64,000 nucleotides of DNA from Desmodesmus armatus (lineage: Eukaryota; Chlorophyta; Chlorophyceae; Sphaeropleales; Scenedesmaceae): assembly GCA_007449985.2 (NCBI GenBank), contig VIIQ02000574.1:930001-994000 (forward strand), in the 5' to 3' direction. Positions 53,401 to 64,000 of the stretch are shown piece after piece (within the stretch, counting starts at the first letter, position 1; each line of letters opens with the position of its first letter). Under the pieces are notes generated by a model. The model saw nothing but the letters and a program-made list of their open reading frames with translations, was not told the DNA's origin and searched no databases. The position numbers were made by a program, and so were the translations under genes.

Positions 53401-56400
53401 AGTTGACAGCGTCACAGCACAGGTGTTTGGTATGCGACTTGAGAGTTCCAGCATCTGCTGACATCGTAGAGGGAGCCGAGTGACAGCTGTAATTACGTAA
53501 TCGTGTTTGAACAACATTGGACGCCCTGCGGCCCTGGCGTTGTGGCACAGGAGCGGGGCAGCTGGCTGGACGCAATGCCCACTATCTTCCTTTCCGCTAC
53601 TGCAACCAGTCACCTTTGTGGTGTCCATAAGCTGCTTCCAGTGCCTTGGCCGCATAGCTGGGCTGCGCAGGTCAGCCACCAGAGGCATGGACACCAGGAA
53701 GTTCTTCACCATGTTGTCCAGACCCTTGAACACGTCCTCATCACGCACCTGAAAGTGCAAACAACACCCAGAACACTGCCAACGTACAGAGTGTATACCC
53801 ATCATGAGGGCCCAGCCTGTGGCAAAAAAAGCACACCCCCAGATGGCTTGGTGTCTGCAAAGCTTAACCTCCAGCTCTTACCCTCTTTGACAATGCCTTG
53901 ACCTCCTTCACAAAGTTTTTGGCACCCTCTTCCATCTGATCGGTCTTGATGTCGTTCCAAAGGGTCTGCTTCCAGTCCTGCAAGTCCAAACACAATGAAA
54001 GAAGTTTAGCACCAGACGCAGCTGGTGCATGTTAGCAACAATTACAGCAACGATGTACCAGAACTAGAGTGCAGGACTCTGCAGTCTGCAGGCTGGGAGT
54101 TGTACCCTGGTGGCGCCAGCCCCTGTGTAGCATGTTGGCTGTGCAGTCACAACGACCGTGCTCTGTGTCCATGCAGGCAGCGCACCTGGAACTGGATGTC
54201 ACACAGCATGCAGCAGTCCCACACGTCCTTGATGGCAACAAGTTGCTCGTACAGCTCCTTGATGGCCTCTGTGACTGGTGCCACTGCGGAGGTGAGCTCA
54301 AACACACTGGCCAGCTCTGTCTGGTGCGCACACTCCTTGGACAGCTTGGCCAGGTCGGCGGCAGCTGCGTCCAGCATGGGGTATGCAGCGGTGTACCCAG
54401 TGGCGTACTTATACAGCACGTGCGACGCAAAGGCGGCTTTGTGCTGCTGCACACGGGTAGTGAGGGCGTCAATGTCCTTGCGGATGCGTTCGGCCTGGCT
54501 CGCCTGCAACAATGAAAGCCGCAGCAAGTGCACAGCATGGTGATGCAGTCCCTGTCCAGCTGGCATGTGGGACTGGGTACTGTGGCATTGCATCACATGC
54601 TGGACACGTGCAAGCAAGGGATGGCATGTAAACATCACCATTTGGCCACCCCAACAATCCATCCCGAAACCGACCTGCACCGGCTCCACATTGCCCTTGA
54701 CTTGTGGCTGCAGCTTTTTCACATCATTCCATTTGTGGGTGACATCATCCAGCCTCTTCTCCAGCTTGGTGACGGGCACCTTGTCTGCTGCCAATACCCT
54801 GAAAACCTCCCGCAGCTGCTCGATCAGCAGATCATTGTCAGCCTTCTTGACCTTGATCTGCAGCACACACAGAGCAGTTCAATATGGCACAGCGGCTCTG
54901 ACAACAAAGGAGTTGTCCACCTTGTTACCAGTCAAGCATTTACCAGTTGTAGTTGTTGAGCTGTAGGGAAAACTAGGGGTGCGACCAGGGAGTGACTAGT
55001 GGAATTGCCTCCAGTGCGCCTGTGCGGTCGCACTGGGGGGAGCTGAACTCAACGCCAGGCCTCACACAGAACCCACCTGGTACAAGCTGTCCAACACCTT
55101 GAGCAAGCTTTCAAAATTGCCCGAGATGCGCTCTGTGTTCTGTGCCATGTCCAGGCTTTGCACTTGCTTGTCAACCCAAGCCTCAAGGTGCTCGAGCAGG
55201 CTCACAGCCTCAGTCTTCATCTTGTCTGTGAACTTGTAGCTGGCAGCAAAGGCCAGCAGGTCCAGCGAGCGGGCTGTGTCCAACTTGTTGGAGCCGGCAG
55301 CCGCATGCAGCAGCAGCAACTTGCCGTCCAGGACAACAGGGAAGGCGCCTGCAGGACAGCAACCAGGGCGATCATCCAGGGCAACAAGAAGCGTCCAGTC
55401 AGTGTCATACATGGAAGCACTCCCGACCTGTGGCATCATAAACACAGCCCACTTGGCACTTGCATGCAGCTCCCCAACGGCCCCCAACTCACCCTCCTGG
55501 CCGACCAAGTCAGGGTGCCCGTTGTACACCTTGTTCCATGTCAAGGTGGCGATGTCCAGCAGGTATGCATCATCAAGTGGCTTGCCGTCAGCACCAAAGC
55601 CCCCATACAGCAACACTTGGCCAGCCTCATTTTGCAGCAATGTGGCCCCAGAGCGCGCACAGGGGCGGGGCCCAGACACCTCAGGGTTGACCCGGCAGGA
55701 CATGCTTCCATCATCCTCGGTGACAAACAGCACCAGCTCATCCAGCACCACTGGCTGCTCCTGTGCATCACTGCCTGTGCCACCAAACATGACAGCAACA
55801 CCCGCACTGGCCGCTGCAGCTGCACCCTTGCGTGGCAGAGGAACATCTCCTGTCAAGTGGGGTTCTCTCCAGTTGACGACCTGCGCATGGTCACACAGGG
55901 ACAGCAAGGATACACGGCAGTGATATTGCAATGTAGTCGTTCACAGCTTCCACTGCGTAATGGGCAACTCAATCCGTGCCTCCTGTAGTGCCTCAGGCCC
56001 ATTCTTACCTGCACGCCAATAGCATCTGCAGCACATGGCTCTAGCAACAAGCTGCTGTCGTTGCCTCCACCAACTAGCATCAGCTGGCGGTCCAGGGCGA
56101 CTGCTGCATGGCTGCTGCGGCCTGTCACAGGCTTTGGATCAGCACCCTCCTGGCCCTCAAGTTGCCTGCATGCACGGCACAGACACCCGTGAGCACAGTG
56201 TGTAGACGCAGGCTGTGTGTGTGTGTGTGTCGCATACAGCGCATGTCAGCATGTTGAAACAAGATATTGCAAACACTGGCTTTGTAGTAAAAGCTCAATC
56301 AACATGTTGTCCACTGCAGTGGGCTAAACAGTTGGTAGACATACCGCACATATGGTGTGTGACTGCTGGGCCAGCCCCAGGACCACCCATCATGCATCTT

Positions 56401-59400
56401 GGTCAACCAGAACATGTCAGCAAGGTCGCTGCCATCTGCAAGGCTGTTGCCACCAAAGAAGGTCAGCTGGTTGTCCACCATGGTAGCACTGTGGTAGCGT
56501 CTGTCTGATGGGGCTGTGCCGGAGGGCGTCACTGTGCTCCACCGCCAGTCGCCACTGCCTAGGCTGCACACATTCAGTCCAGCCTTGTTGCCACCAAACA
56601 GCACCAGCGAGCTGTCAATCAGTGACAGGCTGGCACCCTGTATGGAGAACGCAAAAGGCTCAGTCAGTTAGAGTTGCCAGAAGTAGTTTGGTATCCAACC
56701 CATGGGAAGTCTGATCGTATGGCTGTAAAAGGCAGCAAGTACTTCACAGCATTTTGTAAGCAGCGTGATACAATATGATCCCTTCAAAAAGGCTCCGGGG
56801 TTGCCCTGCAGTTACACGCACCTTGGCAACTGCAGGATTGCTGCCCATCAACCTGTGCTTGGTCCAGGGGTCAAACGTTGCGACCTTGAAGGGGCTGCCG
56901 CGCACTGAGATCTGCTCAGTGCCACCCAGGTCTGCATGGCTGACATGGACAAGGTAGGCGCCAGGCAAGGGTGCAGTGTAGAGGACCCTGTACTTGCCAT
57001 CTGCAAGGTCATGGATGAATGCCTCGCCCTCCACTTTGCCACTGGCTGACACCACCCGCACAGCAAAGCGGTCGCCACCAGTTGTGCGCCGCTCATTCTG
57101 GGTGTCTACAGCTTGTATGAGGAAGGGCATTGGCACACCAGAGGCCACTTCAGCCAGCAGGCCAGGCCCAAAGGCCAGGCAGTTGCGCGCCGCTGCGAAG
57201 AAAAGCATGCAGTGCAGCAGGAGTCATCACACGTGGGTGTATAAGCTCAGGTGGTGGTTCCACCTGACACGTGCAGGAGTGTGCACAACCATGCACTGAA
57301 CCTCTCAACAACCAGATTGATGTTTGCACGAGATAAGACCAGTCATGCACTGCACTGCACACAACATTTGCTGCTTGGTGCCTGCATTCAGTAGCCCCCA
57401 CCTGTGTTGGCAAAGTAGCTGAATGTCATCTTGTTCACCGTCCATCCTTGTCCATTGATATCCACCCTCACGTCCACAGGCATGGCACCAAACTGCTGGT
57501 AGTTGGCAGTCTTGCAGCGTATCGTCTCGCTGTCCACATACTCTCCATCCACCACCACCTGGTTCTTCTCGCTGTTACCAAACCTGACCTGCACCTTGCC
57601 AGGCTGGAACAGGAGGCCCTTGATGGTGATCTCTGTCTCACCAAAGACTGGGCCAGACACTGGGCTGATGCCTGCAGGTTGTGGAAACACGGCAGCAGGA
57701 CACACGCACAGGCTCTGAGGGCCCCGCCTTCATGCATGACACACGTAACCCCACCTGGAAAACAGCTGCAGGCAGCCTGCAGGCTTGCTGTATACTGTTG
57801 CAAAGCGCAAGCTCTACGTGCTCATGTTGCAAGCACCATGCGGCTGCTGTGCCAGCACGCCTCAGCAAAACTCTCCTGTCACCCACCTGTGCAGGCATAG
57901 GGGGGTCCGATGATGGCAGACACATCTAATCTGATGAGGTCCCCAAGCCACCGGCTGGCCCAGCCACCGAACACAAGGAAGCTGCTGGTCTTGATGTCGT
58001 AGGCCCACGCTGTGTCCTCCCTGTGGCAGTATGGTGTGCAGAGTCATCGCAGATGGCCACCGCACTGGCATCCCAGCGCATGCTCAGCACGCGCAGCAGT
58101 GTGCTGGACTAGGGGTCATGAACTGCTGTGGCAGGTTGGGTGGGCATGCGTATGTACGGCACTACTCACCTGCCGCATGGCGCCTTGCCGCTGCCCTGCA
58201 CCACTGGTGTGTTCCAGATCTGGTTACCACAATCCATGACCTCGACGGTGTTGAGGTAGTTCATCATCCCTCGCTTGCCGCCAAAGCTGAAGACTTTGTG
58301 GAAGGGCACACTCTGTACGCCATCGCAGATGCTGTTGCAGGCGTCCAGTGGCAGGGCGGGTGCGTCGGGCAGCCAGCTGAGGGTGGACAGGTCCAGCATG
58401 AAGCTGTCCTGCAGGACTGTCGACAGGTCCCGGCCGCCTGCAAACACCAGCCGGTCATAGGATGGGCTGTTGGGTGTGATGGGGTAGACGTAGGCGGTGT
58501 GGTCGAACCTGGGGCTGGGGCCTTCGCCCTGGAGCTGGCTGCTGATGTTCTCCCAGCTGAAGCTTGCTGCATCTGCGCCGATGGTGAGGGTCCACAGGTC
58601 GTTGTACACCTGCCCTGCACCTCCGTAGCCGCCAAACAGGTACACCTTGGGCCCGATCTTGGTGGCTGTGAAGTGAGCGCGTGGCTCTGGGCAGGGCCCC
58701 TGCAGCTGCAGCTGCGCCCACTCCTTGGTGTCAGTGCTGAACACCCATGCATCGTTGTAGCGGGTGCGCTTGTCCAACCCACCAAATACCAGCAGCCGCC
58801 TGTCATCAAGCTGCGAGGCAGTGAAGGGTCATATACACGTGGATGAACGTCAGCAGGCGCGTGGTGGATATACTGCTGTTGCTGCTTGGTGCATCCACTG
58901 CAACACTTGTGTGGACCACAAAGAGCTAAAAGCTGCAGCATGCCCCATCACGGTACCCACACCCCCACTCACCGCTATGGCACAGTGCCTTGCTCGGGCG
59001 CATGGCCCAGGCTTTGCTGTGCTGATTTGGCGCCACTTATACTCCTCTGGGTTGCTGGTGTCCAGCTCATGCAGATCGCTGAGGGCTTGCGCTTTGCCTG
59101 TTTTTAGTTGTAAACACAAACAGTGAGGTATGTGGGAGTGTTTGAAAGCAGGAGGGCTACCTAGGCTGGCCAGCATCACAACCTGCGAGACCTCACCATC
59201 CAGGCGCCCCGTGCCGCCAAACAAGTAGAACTTGCCGCCGCATGCAGTCAGGGTGTGGCCAGACCTGGCATAAGGACCAGATCCAAGAACGCACGGCTCC
59301 TCCCACGCCACTGCCTGTGCAAGGACAAGGTGTTGGGGTTGTGGGCAACAGCAGCAGATGATCATTCAGTCCCAGACAGAGACCTATGGAGCAGCATGTG

Positions 59401-59434
59401 GCCCAGCTGCAGCTGACAGGCCGTTTCGTACCAT
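32442..59434 (-). CDS. ODA11: dynein alpha heavy chain, flagellar outer arm (ODA11 type), about 27 kb
   Basis: Heavy chain of the outer dynein arm: an ATP-driven motor on axonemal doublet microtubules that powers flagellar beating. The order is Kelch blades, an IPT domain, a filamin/Ig repeat, more Kelch blades, helical tail, linker, six AAA modules with the coiled-coil stalk between AAA4 and AAA5, and a C-terminal domain ending [18 protein letters not shown] Kelch/Ig-type head at the N-terminus is the hallmark of the Chlamydomonas alpha chain. Dozens of exons of 30-650 nt are spread over the whole interval. P-loops: AAA1 [13 protein letters not shown]2 GPTGSGRTE (Arg for Lys), AAA3 [13 protein letters not shown]4 [10 protein letters not shown]. 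The exon 33983-33835 is 149 nt and shifts frame near 33938-33949; one added base restores it. The first firm exon starts at 59316; an upstream exon holding only ATG at 59434-59432 is my suggestion. Confidence 0.93.
35185..38565 (-). other. ODA11 AAA6 with a repeat-bearing insertion
   Basis: Marked by [82 protein letters not shown] and FRCFFSAEP-like residues ([14 protein letters not shown]). Between FARGLDLAP and [11 protein letters not shown] is an extra hydrophilic stretch with a tandem T-V-P-P-T-P-G repeat (about 37405-37480). Confidence 0.85.
38800..40080 (-). other. ODA11 AAA5
   Basis: [20 protein letters not shown] and [19 protein letters not shown] lead in; then [39 protein letters not shown], and [20 protein letters not shown]. 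As in other dyneins, no canonical P-loop is present. Confidence 0.88.
40190..42210 (-). other. ODA11 stalk and microtubule-binding domain
   Basis: CC1 starts after [17 protein letters not shown] and runs through [18 protein letters not shown] and a Glu/Lys/Ala-rich exon at 41370-41590. The binding tip is [14 protein letters not shown] to [20 protein letters not shown] and [18 protein letters not shown] (about 41110-40660). CC2 is [20 protein letters not shown] and [20 protein letters not shown]. Confidence 0.9.
42360..44470 (-). other. ODA11 AAA4
   Basis: Walker [19 protein letters not shown] at about 43604-43650, followed by [20 protein letters not shown] and [11 protein letters not shown] (Walker B), then [15 protein letters not shown] and the C-terminal [20 protein letters not shown]. 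Confidence 0.9.
44688..44741. repeat. 27-bp exact tandem duplication in an ODA11 intron
   Basis: Two adjacent identical copies of a unit that starts GTGAATGTGATGCACGTTTG and ends CTGCTGC. A recent slippage or duplication product. Confidence 0.85.
46306..46484. repeat. foldback (MITE-like) inverted repeat in an ODA11 AAA3 intron
   Basis: Outer arms 46306-46337 and 46453-46484 (32 nt, about 29 matching) begin CCCCTCTGAGAACTGCTCTG. An inner pair of related arms (about 46369-46394 and 46400-46427) repeats the same ACTGCTCGGACCCCACATA core. The whole is A-A'-a'-a and could fold into one long hairpin. Confidence 0.8.
47065..48780 (-). other. ODA11 AAA2, Walker A lysine replaced by arginine
   Basis: Walker A reads [18 protein letters not shown]. 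The codon 48346-48348 (CGG on the minus strand) gives Arg where Lys is the rule. [19 protein letters not shown] is the Walker B region. Confidence 0.85.
48930..50890 (-). other. ODA11 AAA1, catalytic ATPase site
   Basis: Begins [20 protein letters not shown]. Walker [14 protein letters not shown] is split by an intron between the Gly at about 50613 and the next exon at 50427. [17 protein letters not shown] follows, then Walker B in [10 protein letters not shown] and the [17 protein letters not shown] motif. All residues needed for ATP hydrolysis are present. Confidence 0.9.
50890..55350 (-). other. ODA11 helical tail and linker
   Basis: Long helical exons from about 55350 down. The linker region is marked by R-P-R-H-W-K-Q-L-M at about 53640, [16 protein letters not shown] at about 52660 and [16 protein letters not shown] at about 52270, then [17 protein letters not shown] at about 51500. 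These are conserved DHC_N2 landmarks for the mechanical lever. Confidence 0.85.
51766..51811. repeat. 23-bp exact tandem duplication in an ODA11 intron
   Basis: CTCTTCATATTGCTGCTGCA plus three A residues is repeated twice back to back. Confidence 0.85.
55350..56645 (-). other. ODA11 Kelch blades, second block
   Basis: Kelch-like strands [60 protein letters not shown] and [15 protein letters not shown]. The IPT and filamin modules therefore interrupt the propeller region rather than follow it. Confidence 0.8.
56818..57195 (-). other. ODA11 filamin-type Ig repeat
   Basis: Contains [20 protein letters not shown], a [19 protein letters not shown] stretch and [10 protein letters not shown], the classic filamin repeat signature (G-x-x-x-x-P-x-x-G-x-Y-x-V-x-Y, then I-x-x-S-P-F-x-V). 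Confidence 0.85.
57400..57675 (-). other. ODA11 IPT (TIG) domain
   Basis: One exon reads [19 protein letters not shown], then VRFGNS, CKTANY and [12 protein letters not shown]. This is the IPT Ig-like fold pattern (P-x-x-G-P-x-x-G-x-T-x-x-x-x-G). Confidence 0.75.
57893..59316 (-). other. ODA11 N-terminal Kelch blades, first block
   Basis: Repeated Kelch signatures: [20 protein letters not shown] with [45 protein letters not shown], and SSFLVFGGW. In the outer-arm alpha chain this propeller sits at the base of the tail and is thought to contact neighbouring subunits. Confidence 0.85.
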
Positions 59435-59794
59435 AATATCAATATGATAGTTCACAATCAACAGGCAATCATCGTGTGTGCCCCTTCAGGTGATGGTGGC
59501 AGTGGGCACAGCTTGTGAAGCACCCCTTTGTAAAGAATCACAGCTTTTGCAGGACTTGAAGATTTCGAACGTCTTAACTGACTGTGGACAATCACATAAA
59601 GACACGCTTCACCTGACAAGGGTTCAAACGAAAGGGTTGGGCCAAAGAGCTGTCTGATGCATGGCAAATTCCAATTCTTATGATTGCAGTATTATTATGC
59701 GTTATCTCCTCCTATAGCAGCCTGTGTGGCCAGACAAGCAGTACGTCTGCAGGTAAAATGCATGTGGCGACGTAGACCCACGTAGAGTCCCATA
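59435..59794. promoter_or_regulatory. shared intergenic region of divergent ODA11 and kinesin-14
   Basis: About 360 bp separates the proposed dynein ATG (59434) from the kinesin ATG (59795). Both promoters and 5' UTRs must lie here or overlap the neighbouring first exons. No TATA box was recognised. Compared with its surroundings the stretch is AT-richer near 59520-59700, as often seen in algal promoters. Confidence 0.45.
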
Positions 59795-62700
59795 ATGCCT
59801 CCCACGTTCAAGAAGTCGAAGGTAAGAGGATGATGAGAGTGCAGCCCAGACGTCGTCAGAAGTCTACAGTCCAGTGGCACCAGCAGCACGGGTGCCAAAC
59901 ACCACACACTGTACACACACCTGCAGGACCTTGGTCCACCTGCTGTCGCACGGAAAGCTCCACTTGGCTCGCCTGGACAGGAGGCAGCTCAGTCTGCAGG
60001 CTGGGTGTCGGCAGCAGCAGCGGCAGCTGGGCCTGATGCAGACAGGCGGGCGCTGCTCATCTCCCTGGTGCGTGCATGCATGCTGTGTGGGCACTGTGCT
60101 CTGTTCTGTAGGTGTTGTGCGTGGTTCCAGCCATGCGGCACCGCCGCCCAAACGAGGATGCTGATAGCGGCAGCTTGTCCCCTGCCCCCCTCAAATGTCA
60201 GGGTCTGGTTGATGAGGAAGCAGACGAGCCAGCTGCTGGTGGAGGTGCAGCCAAAGCCCGGCCAATGCAGCAGCCTGTGCTGGAGGGGACCGGCAGTGGC
60301 CACATTGGGGCATTCTACCCCAGCATGAATGAGGAGGATACCAAGGTAAGCTTCTGTCAGCCACCATCAGCCTGCTGATGCAGCTGGCAGATGAGGCAGA
60401 CACGCATGCAGGCAAACATCCTGCACCTGGCATACCTACATGTAGCAACAATTTCAGCATCATTGTGCCAGCCCTGACAGCGTCTGTCGCCACTCTTTGC
60501 TGTGCATGGATAGGCTGCTCCAGCAAACGTCTTCGATGCACTGAGAGCCCGGCTGGAAGCCACGACGCTCAAACTACTTCAGGGCCAGCTTGACGAAGCA
60601 GACTGCGATGAGGCAAGTGTAGCATGCCTGTCTGAGCCGCACAGCATGACGCAGCAGATGTTGGTGCCGGTATGCATGCACATGCAGTGAGTCAGCTTTG
60701 CGGCTCACACAATTGTCACAATGACAACTGTCAAACACCTCAACATACAGGTCCAGGAGCTGCTGATGGACCAACAGCACCAGATAACGCTGCTGCTGCG
60801 GGGCCAGTCCAGCCTGCGTGGCAGCATGAACAACCTGCGGCGCTCTACCATAGAGAAGGATGCCAAGACCAAGCAGCTGCACCAACAGCTGGAGCAGCAA
60901 CATGGCGCAGCACTCAGGTGGGTGACGGCTTCTGGGAGGGTGGAAAAAGTGATAGGACATCGTTTTGTGGCAGCCAAACCAGCTCAACACAGAGGCGGGA
61001 CTAGGGTTGCTGGCCTGCTGCTGACAGCATGCCATGCAGTGTTTGCCTGATCTGACCAACCTGATCTGGGGTGTGCGGTGTGTTGTGTGCGGCCCGTGCA
61101 GGGAGATGGAGGCCAAGCTCGAGAAAGCTATAGAGCAGGTGCAGCAGCTGCAGCAGACGTCACGGGAGCGCCAGCGGCAGCAGACCGCCGGGCTACAGCA
61201 CTCTCTCCAGTCCGCTAGTGAGGAGTCCGCCCAGCTGCGCTCCATGGCCAGCGAGTTGCAGGTACTGCCACGCCGGGTACGAATGCAACAGTACGTTCAG
61301 GATATGTACGCGTGGCGCTGCCTGCGCTGGTTCCCCATGGCCACATACTGCACGATGCAGATGGTGCTGCATGCGCCTAATTTGCCCATCATGTCCCCAC
61401 TGGCCTCACAGGCAGCGCTGGACAGCAAGGAGCAGGATCTGCAGCAGGCGTGGGAGGAGCGGGACAGCCTGCAAGCGCAGCTGGCACAGGAGCGCGCGTC
61501 CATGGAGGCACAGCGGGCAGACTTCACGCGGCAGCTGCAGGAGCTGGCTGGTCACTGCCAGGGAGCCCTGGTAGACGCACAAGCAAAGGCTGCTGCGCTG
61601 GCCACAGCACAGGAGGAGTCCCAGCAGCTGTCCAAGCAACTGGAGGAGGCCGCATCACTGCAGCAGGACCTGACAGCACTCAGTGAGCAGCTGCAGCAGC
61701 AGATGAAGCAGGCAGCAGAGGCAGCCCAGCAGCAGCAGGATGAGAGTGCAGCACATAAGCAGGAACTGATGGCACAGGTTGCTCAGCTGCAACTGGACCT
61801 GCAGGAAGCAGCAGCGCTGCAGCAGCAGAGCAAAGAAGAGGTGCAGCAGCTGGAGCAAAAGTGCCAGGAGCTCACACAGCAGCTGGGCCAGGCTCAGGCG
61901 GAGGTGCAGGAGCTGCAGCCCCAACTGTCAGCCATGAAGCAGCAGCAAGGGAGCATGAGCACCGAGTCAGCAGGCCTGCAGCAGGAGCTGGTTGCTGCTG
62001 TGCAGGCCAAGACTGACCTTGCAGTGCAGCTAGATCAGGCCATGATGAGCACCCGGGAGTGGCAGGTGAAGCACCAGCAGGCAGCCACAGAGCTGCAGTC
62101 ACTGCAGGAGCAGCACGCGGCGCTGACAGCAGAGAAGGCCAGCACGGTGGAGCAGCAGCAGGCATTGCAGCAGCAGGTGCAGGAGCTGCAGGCCCAGAGC
62201 ACACAGAGCTGTGGGGAAGTGCAGGCCCTGCAGACACAACTAACGGATGCGCAGGCACAGCTGCAGGCAGCTGAGTTGCAGGTGCAGGAGGGCACGGCAA
62301 AGCTGACAGCTGCGGAGACGGACAGTCAGCAGCTGCAGTGGAAGATTGCATCCCTGCAGACAGAGCTGCAAAAGGTACGAAAACTTGATGAGAAGCCTTG
62401 TGCCTGCCCCAAAGCAGTTCAAAAGGCACACTGTACCCTGCTTTGTTGTGGCCAGCATGGCAGGATGGGTTGGGGTGCATGCACGTGCAGCGCAAGGCAT
62501 TATGACATGTTTCACTCACCTGCATGACTTCACCTACTGCAGGTCCAGCGCACCTCCAAGGAGGCCATCCAGCAGATGCGGCAGGAGGCAGATGACGCCC
62601 GGCAGCAGCTCTCCACCATGCGCCAGCTGACAGACAAGCAGATTGCCAAGGCCGAAGCAGCAGCCCAGCAGGAGGTGGCGCAGTACAGGCAGCGCTGGCG

Positions 62701-64000
62701 TGAGCAGTTTGAGCGGCGTCGCAAGCTGCACAATCAGGTGTGTGTGACATTCAGGCCTGGCTTCTCACCCCACGAACTATACAGCAGCAGGCGGGGTGGG
62801 TGGCTTGCCGAAGTCTGTAACTTCGACATGTCTACTGCAGCATGGATTCGCTCATTCCGATGGTGCCAGGAGCAGTGGTGATGCCATACCTGAGGCGCTC
62901 CTGATTTGTCTGTGGCATGCCACCTGACACAATCACCCCAACCTGACGTATGTGGGTGTGCGCGCACAATTTGTGGTTGTGTTTGACCTGTGTCAGGTGA
63001 TCGAGCTGAAGGGCAACATCCGTGTGCTGGCCCGCATCCGGCCCATGATTGAGAAGGAGCGCTCAGCATCATGCAGCGACGGCGGCAGCGTGCAGGAGGC
63101 AGTGCGGCTGGCAGACGAGGAAACTCTGCTGCTGGAGTGTGCCAATGGGCCCCGGGAGTTCAGCTTCGACAGGGTGTTTGGCCCACGTGACGGCCAGCCC
63201 CAGGTGTACGAGGAGGTCAGCGGCATCGTCACCAGCATCATGGACGGCTACAACGCCTGCATCATGGCCTACGGCCAGACAGGCTCCGGCAAGACATGGA
63301 CTTTGGAGGGTGAGTCGGGGCCAATGCTGCACCGCTTGGTTTGAAGGCTGAGTGGTGGCCCCACGAAATGTCAAACAGAGTGTCAAAAGTGTGTCCAAAA
63401 CGAGACAACAGTAGACCTGGCACATAGTGCATATGTGTCAAAGGCTGTTGCAATGAGTTGGCCATGGGTGGAGTAGCAGGCTGCAATCGGTCATTGCTGA
63501 CAGTGTTGATGTGTCCTGCTGCCTTGGTCATGCTGCAGGCCCTGCGGACAACCCCGGCATCAACAGCAGGGCCCTGGCGGAGCTGTTCAAACTGGCTCAG
63601 GAGCGCAGTGCTGAGGTGGCCTACTCCCTGTCAGCCAGTGTGCTGGAGATCTACCAGGAGCAGATCTTTGACCTGCTCACAGGCAGCAAGGATACTGGTG
63701 AGCCTGTCTGACAGCCCATCAAAGTCGTGCATGCACAGACACTGTGGCAGTGCAGCTGACCAGCCATGGAGGGGATGACACTGCTTGCTGCTTGGCCAGG
63801 TGTCGCCCACACACTGCTGCCCCTGTCTAGCCAGCATGGCGTCAGCAATCCTTTAATCGTTATGTGGCCCTTTGGCACCCTGCAGGCGACAAGCTGGACA
63901 TAAAGGAAGGTCCCTCAGGGCTGTACATCCCCAACTTGCGCATCGAGGCGGTAAACTCATCAGAGGATGCGGCGGCCGTGCTGCAGAAGGGCAAGCAGAA
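59795..64000 (+). CDS. kinesin-14, C-terminal motor (cut by the window end)
   Basis: Minus-end-directed microtubule motor with coiled-coil tail first and motor last. Exons: 59795-59821, 59927-60067, 60112-60345, 60514-60612, 60751-60917, 61102-61261, 61412-62374, 62543-62737, 62997-63309, 63539-63697, 63886-64000 (continues), all in phase. It starts M-P-P-T-F-K-K-S-K. A Pro/Ala-rich head of about 160 residues is followed by about 560 residues of Gln-rich coiled coil, mostly in one 963-nt exon. The neck and motor begin VIELKGNIRVLARIRPM, with the P-loop in IMAYGQTGSGKTWTLEG, then SASVLEIYQEQIFDLLTG and SGLYIPNLRIEAV. The neck directly before the motor core (LKGNIRVxxRIRP) is diagnostic of kinesin-14. 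Switch I, switch II and the C-terminus lie beyond the window. The intron after 60612 has a GC donor. Cargo and subfamily are undetermined. Confidence 0.92.

Noticed and set aside
55158..55988. 276-residue plus-strand frame
   Set aside because: Antisense to the dynein Kelch exons, which carry recognisable motifs in phase.
61872..62750. 292-residue minus-strand frame rich in Ala/Pro/Cys
   Set aside because: Mirror of the Gln-rich coiled-coil exon of the kinesin, whose phase continues through both flanking introns.

Overview
The window looks like nuclear DNA of a motile chlorophycean green alga (Chlamydomonas/Haematococcus-like). The evidence is: genes cut into many short exons by TG-rich introns with GT-AG or GC-AG ends, many C/G homopolymers, TGTAA-type polyadenylation signals, a flagellar outer-arm dynein heavy chain of the Chlamydomonas alpha (ODA11) type, an octotricopeptide-repeat (OPR-like) organelle RNA protein and a thylakoid-lumen D1-processing protease. 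The species cannot be fixed from the sequence. All exon models were built by eye from reading frame, splice signals and family knowledge.

Layout. Positions 1-2150 hold no gene but several tandem arrays. 2154-2615 (-) is the end of an unknown zinc-finger-like gene. 3984-7273 (-) is the OPR-like protein (5' end uncertain). 7529-11451 (+) is mitochondrial L-threonine 3-dehydrogenase in 12 exons. 11452-13984 is apparently empty. 13985-17738 (-) is CtpA, the carboxyl-terminal processing protease, in 9 exons. 18488-19892 (-) is NADH-cytochrome b5 reductase in 3 exons. 19893-21796 has no recognised gene. 21800-25201 is a CACTA-class DNA transposon with CACTA-starting terminal inverted repeats, a GCT target duplication and G-rich subterminal repeats. 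26104-29960 (-) is a VTA1/LIP5 ESCRT-III regulator in 8 exons. 30280-32079 (+) is histone N-alpha-acetyltransferase 40 (NAA40/NatD) in 6 exons, convergent with 32442-~59434 (-), a 27-kb gene for the outer-arm dynein alpha heavy chain with an N-terminal Kelch/IPT/filamin head and all six AAA modules. Divergent from it, 59795-64000 (+) is a C-terminal-motor kinesin-14 that runs off the window end.

Functionally the right half is dominated by microtubule motors: an axonemal dynein heavy chain and a kinesin-14 that probably share a short intergenic promoter. The other genes are dispersed housekeeping functions: organelle RNA handling, threonine breakdown, photosystem II maturation, ER electron transfer, endosomal sorting and histone acetylation.

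A technical pattern matters for anyone using this sequence. Four otherwise intact genes each carry one apparent single-base deletion, mostly in C/G-rich runs, and a fifth, uncertain gene has one extra base in a C run. These are more likely assembly errors than biological frameshifts.
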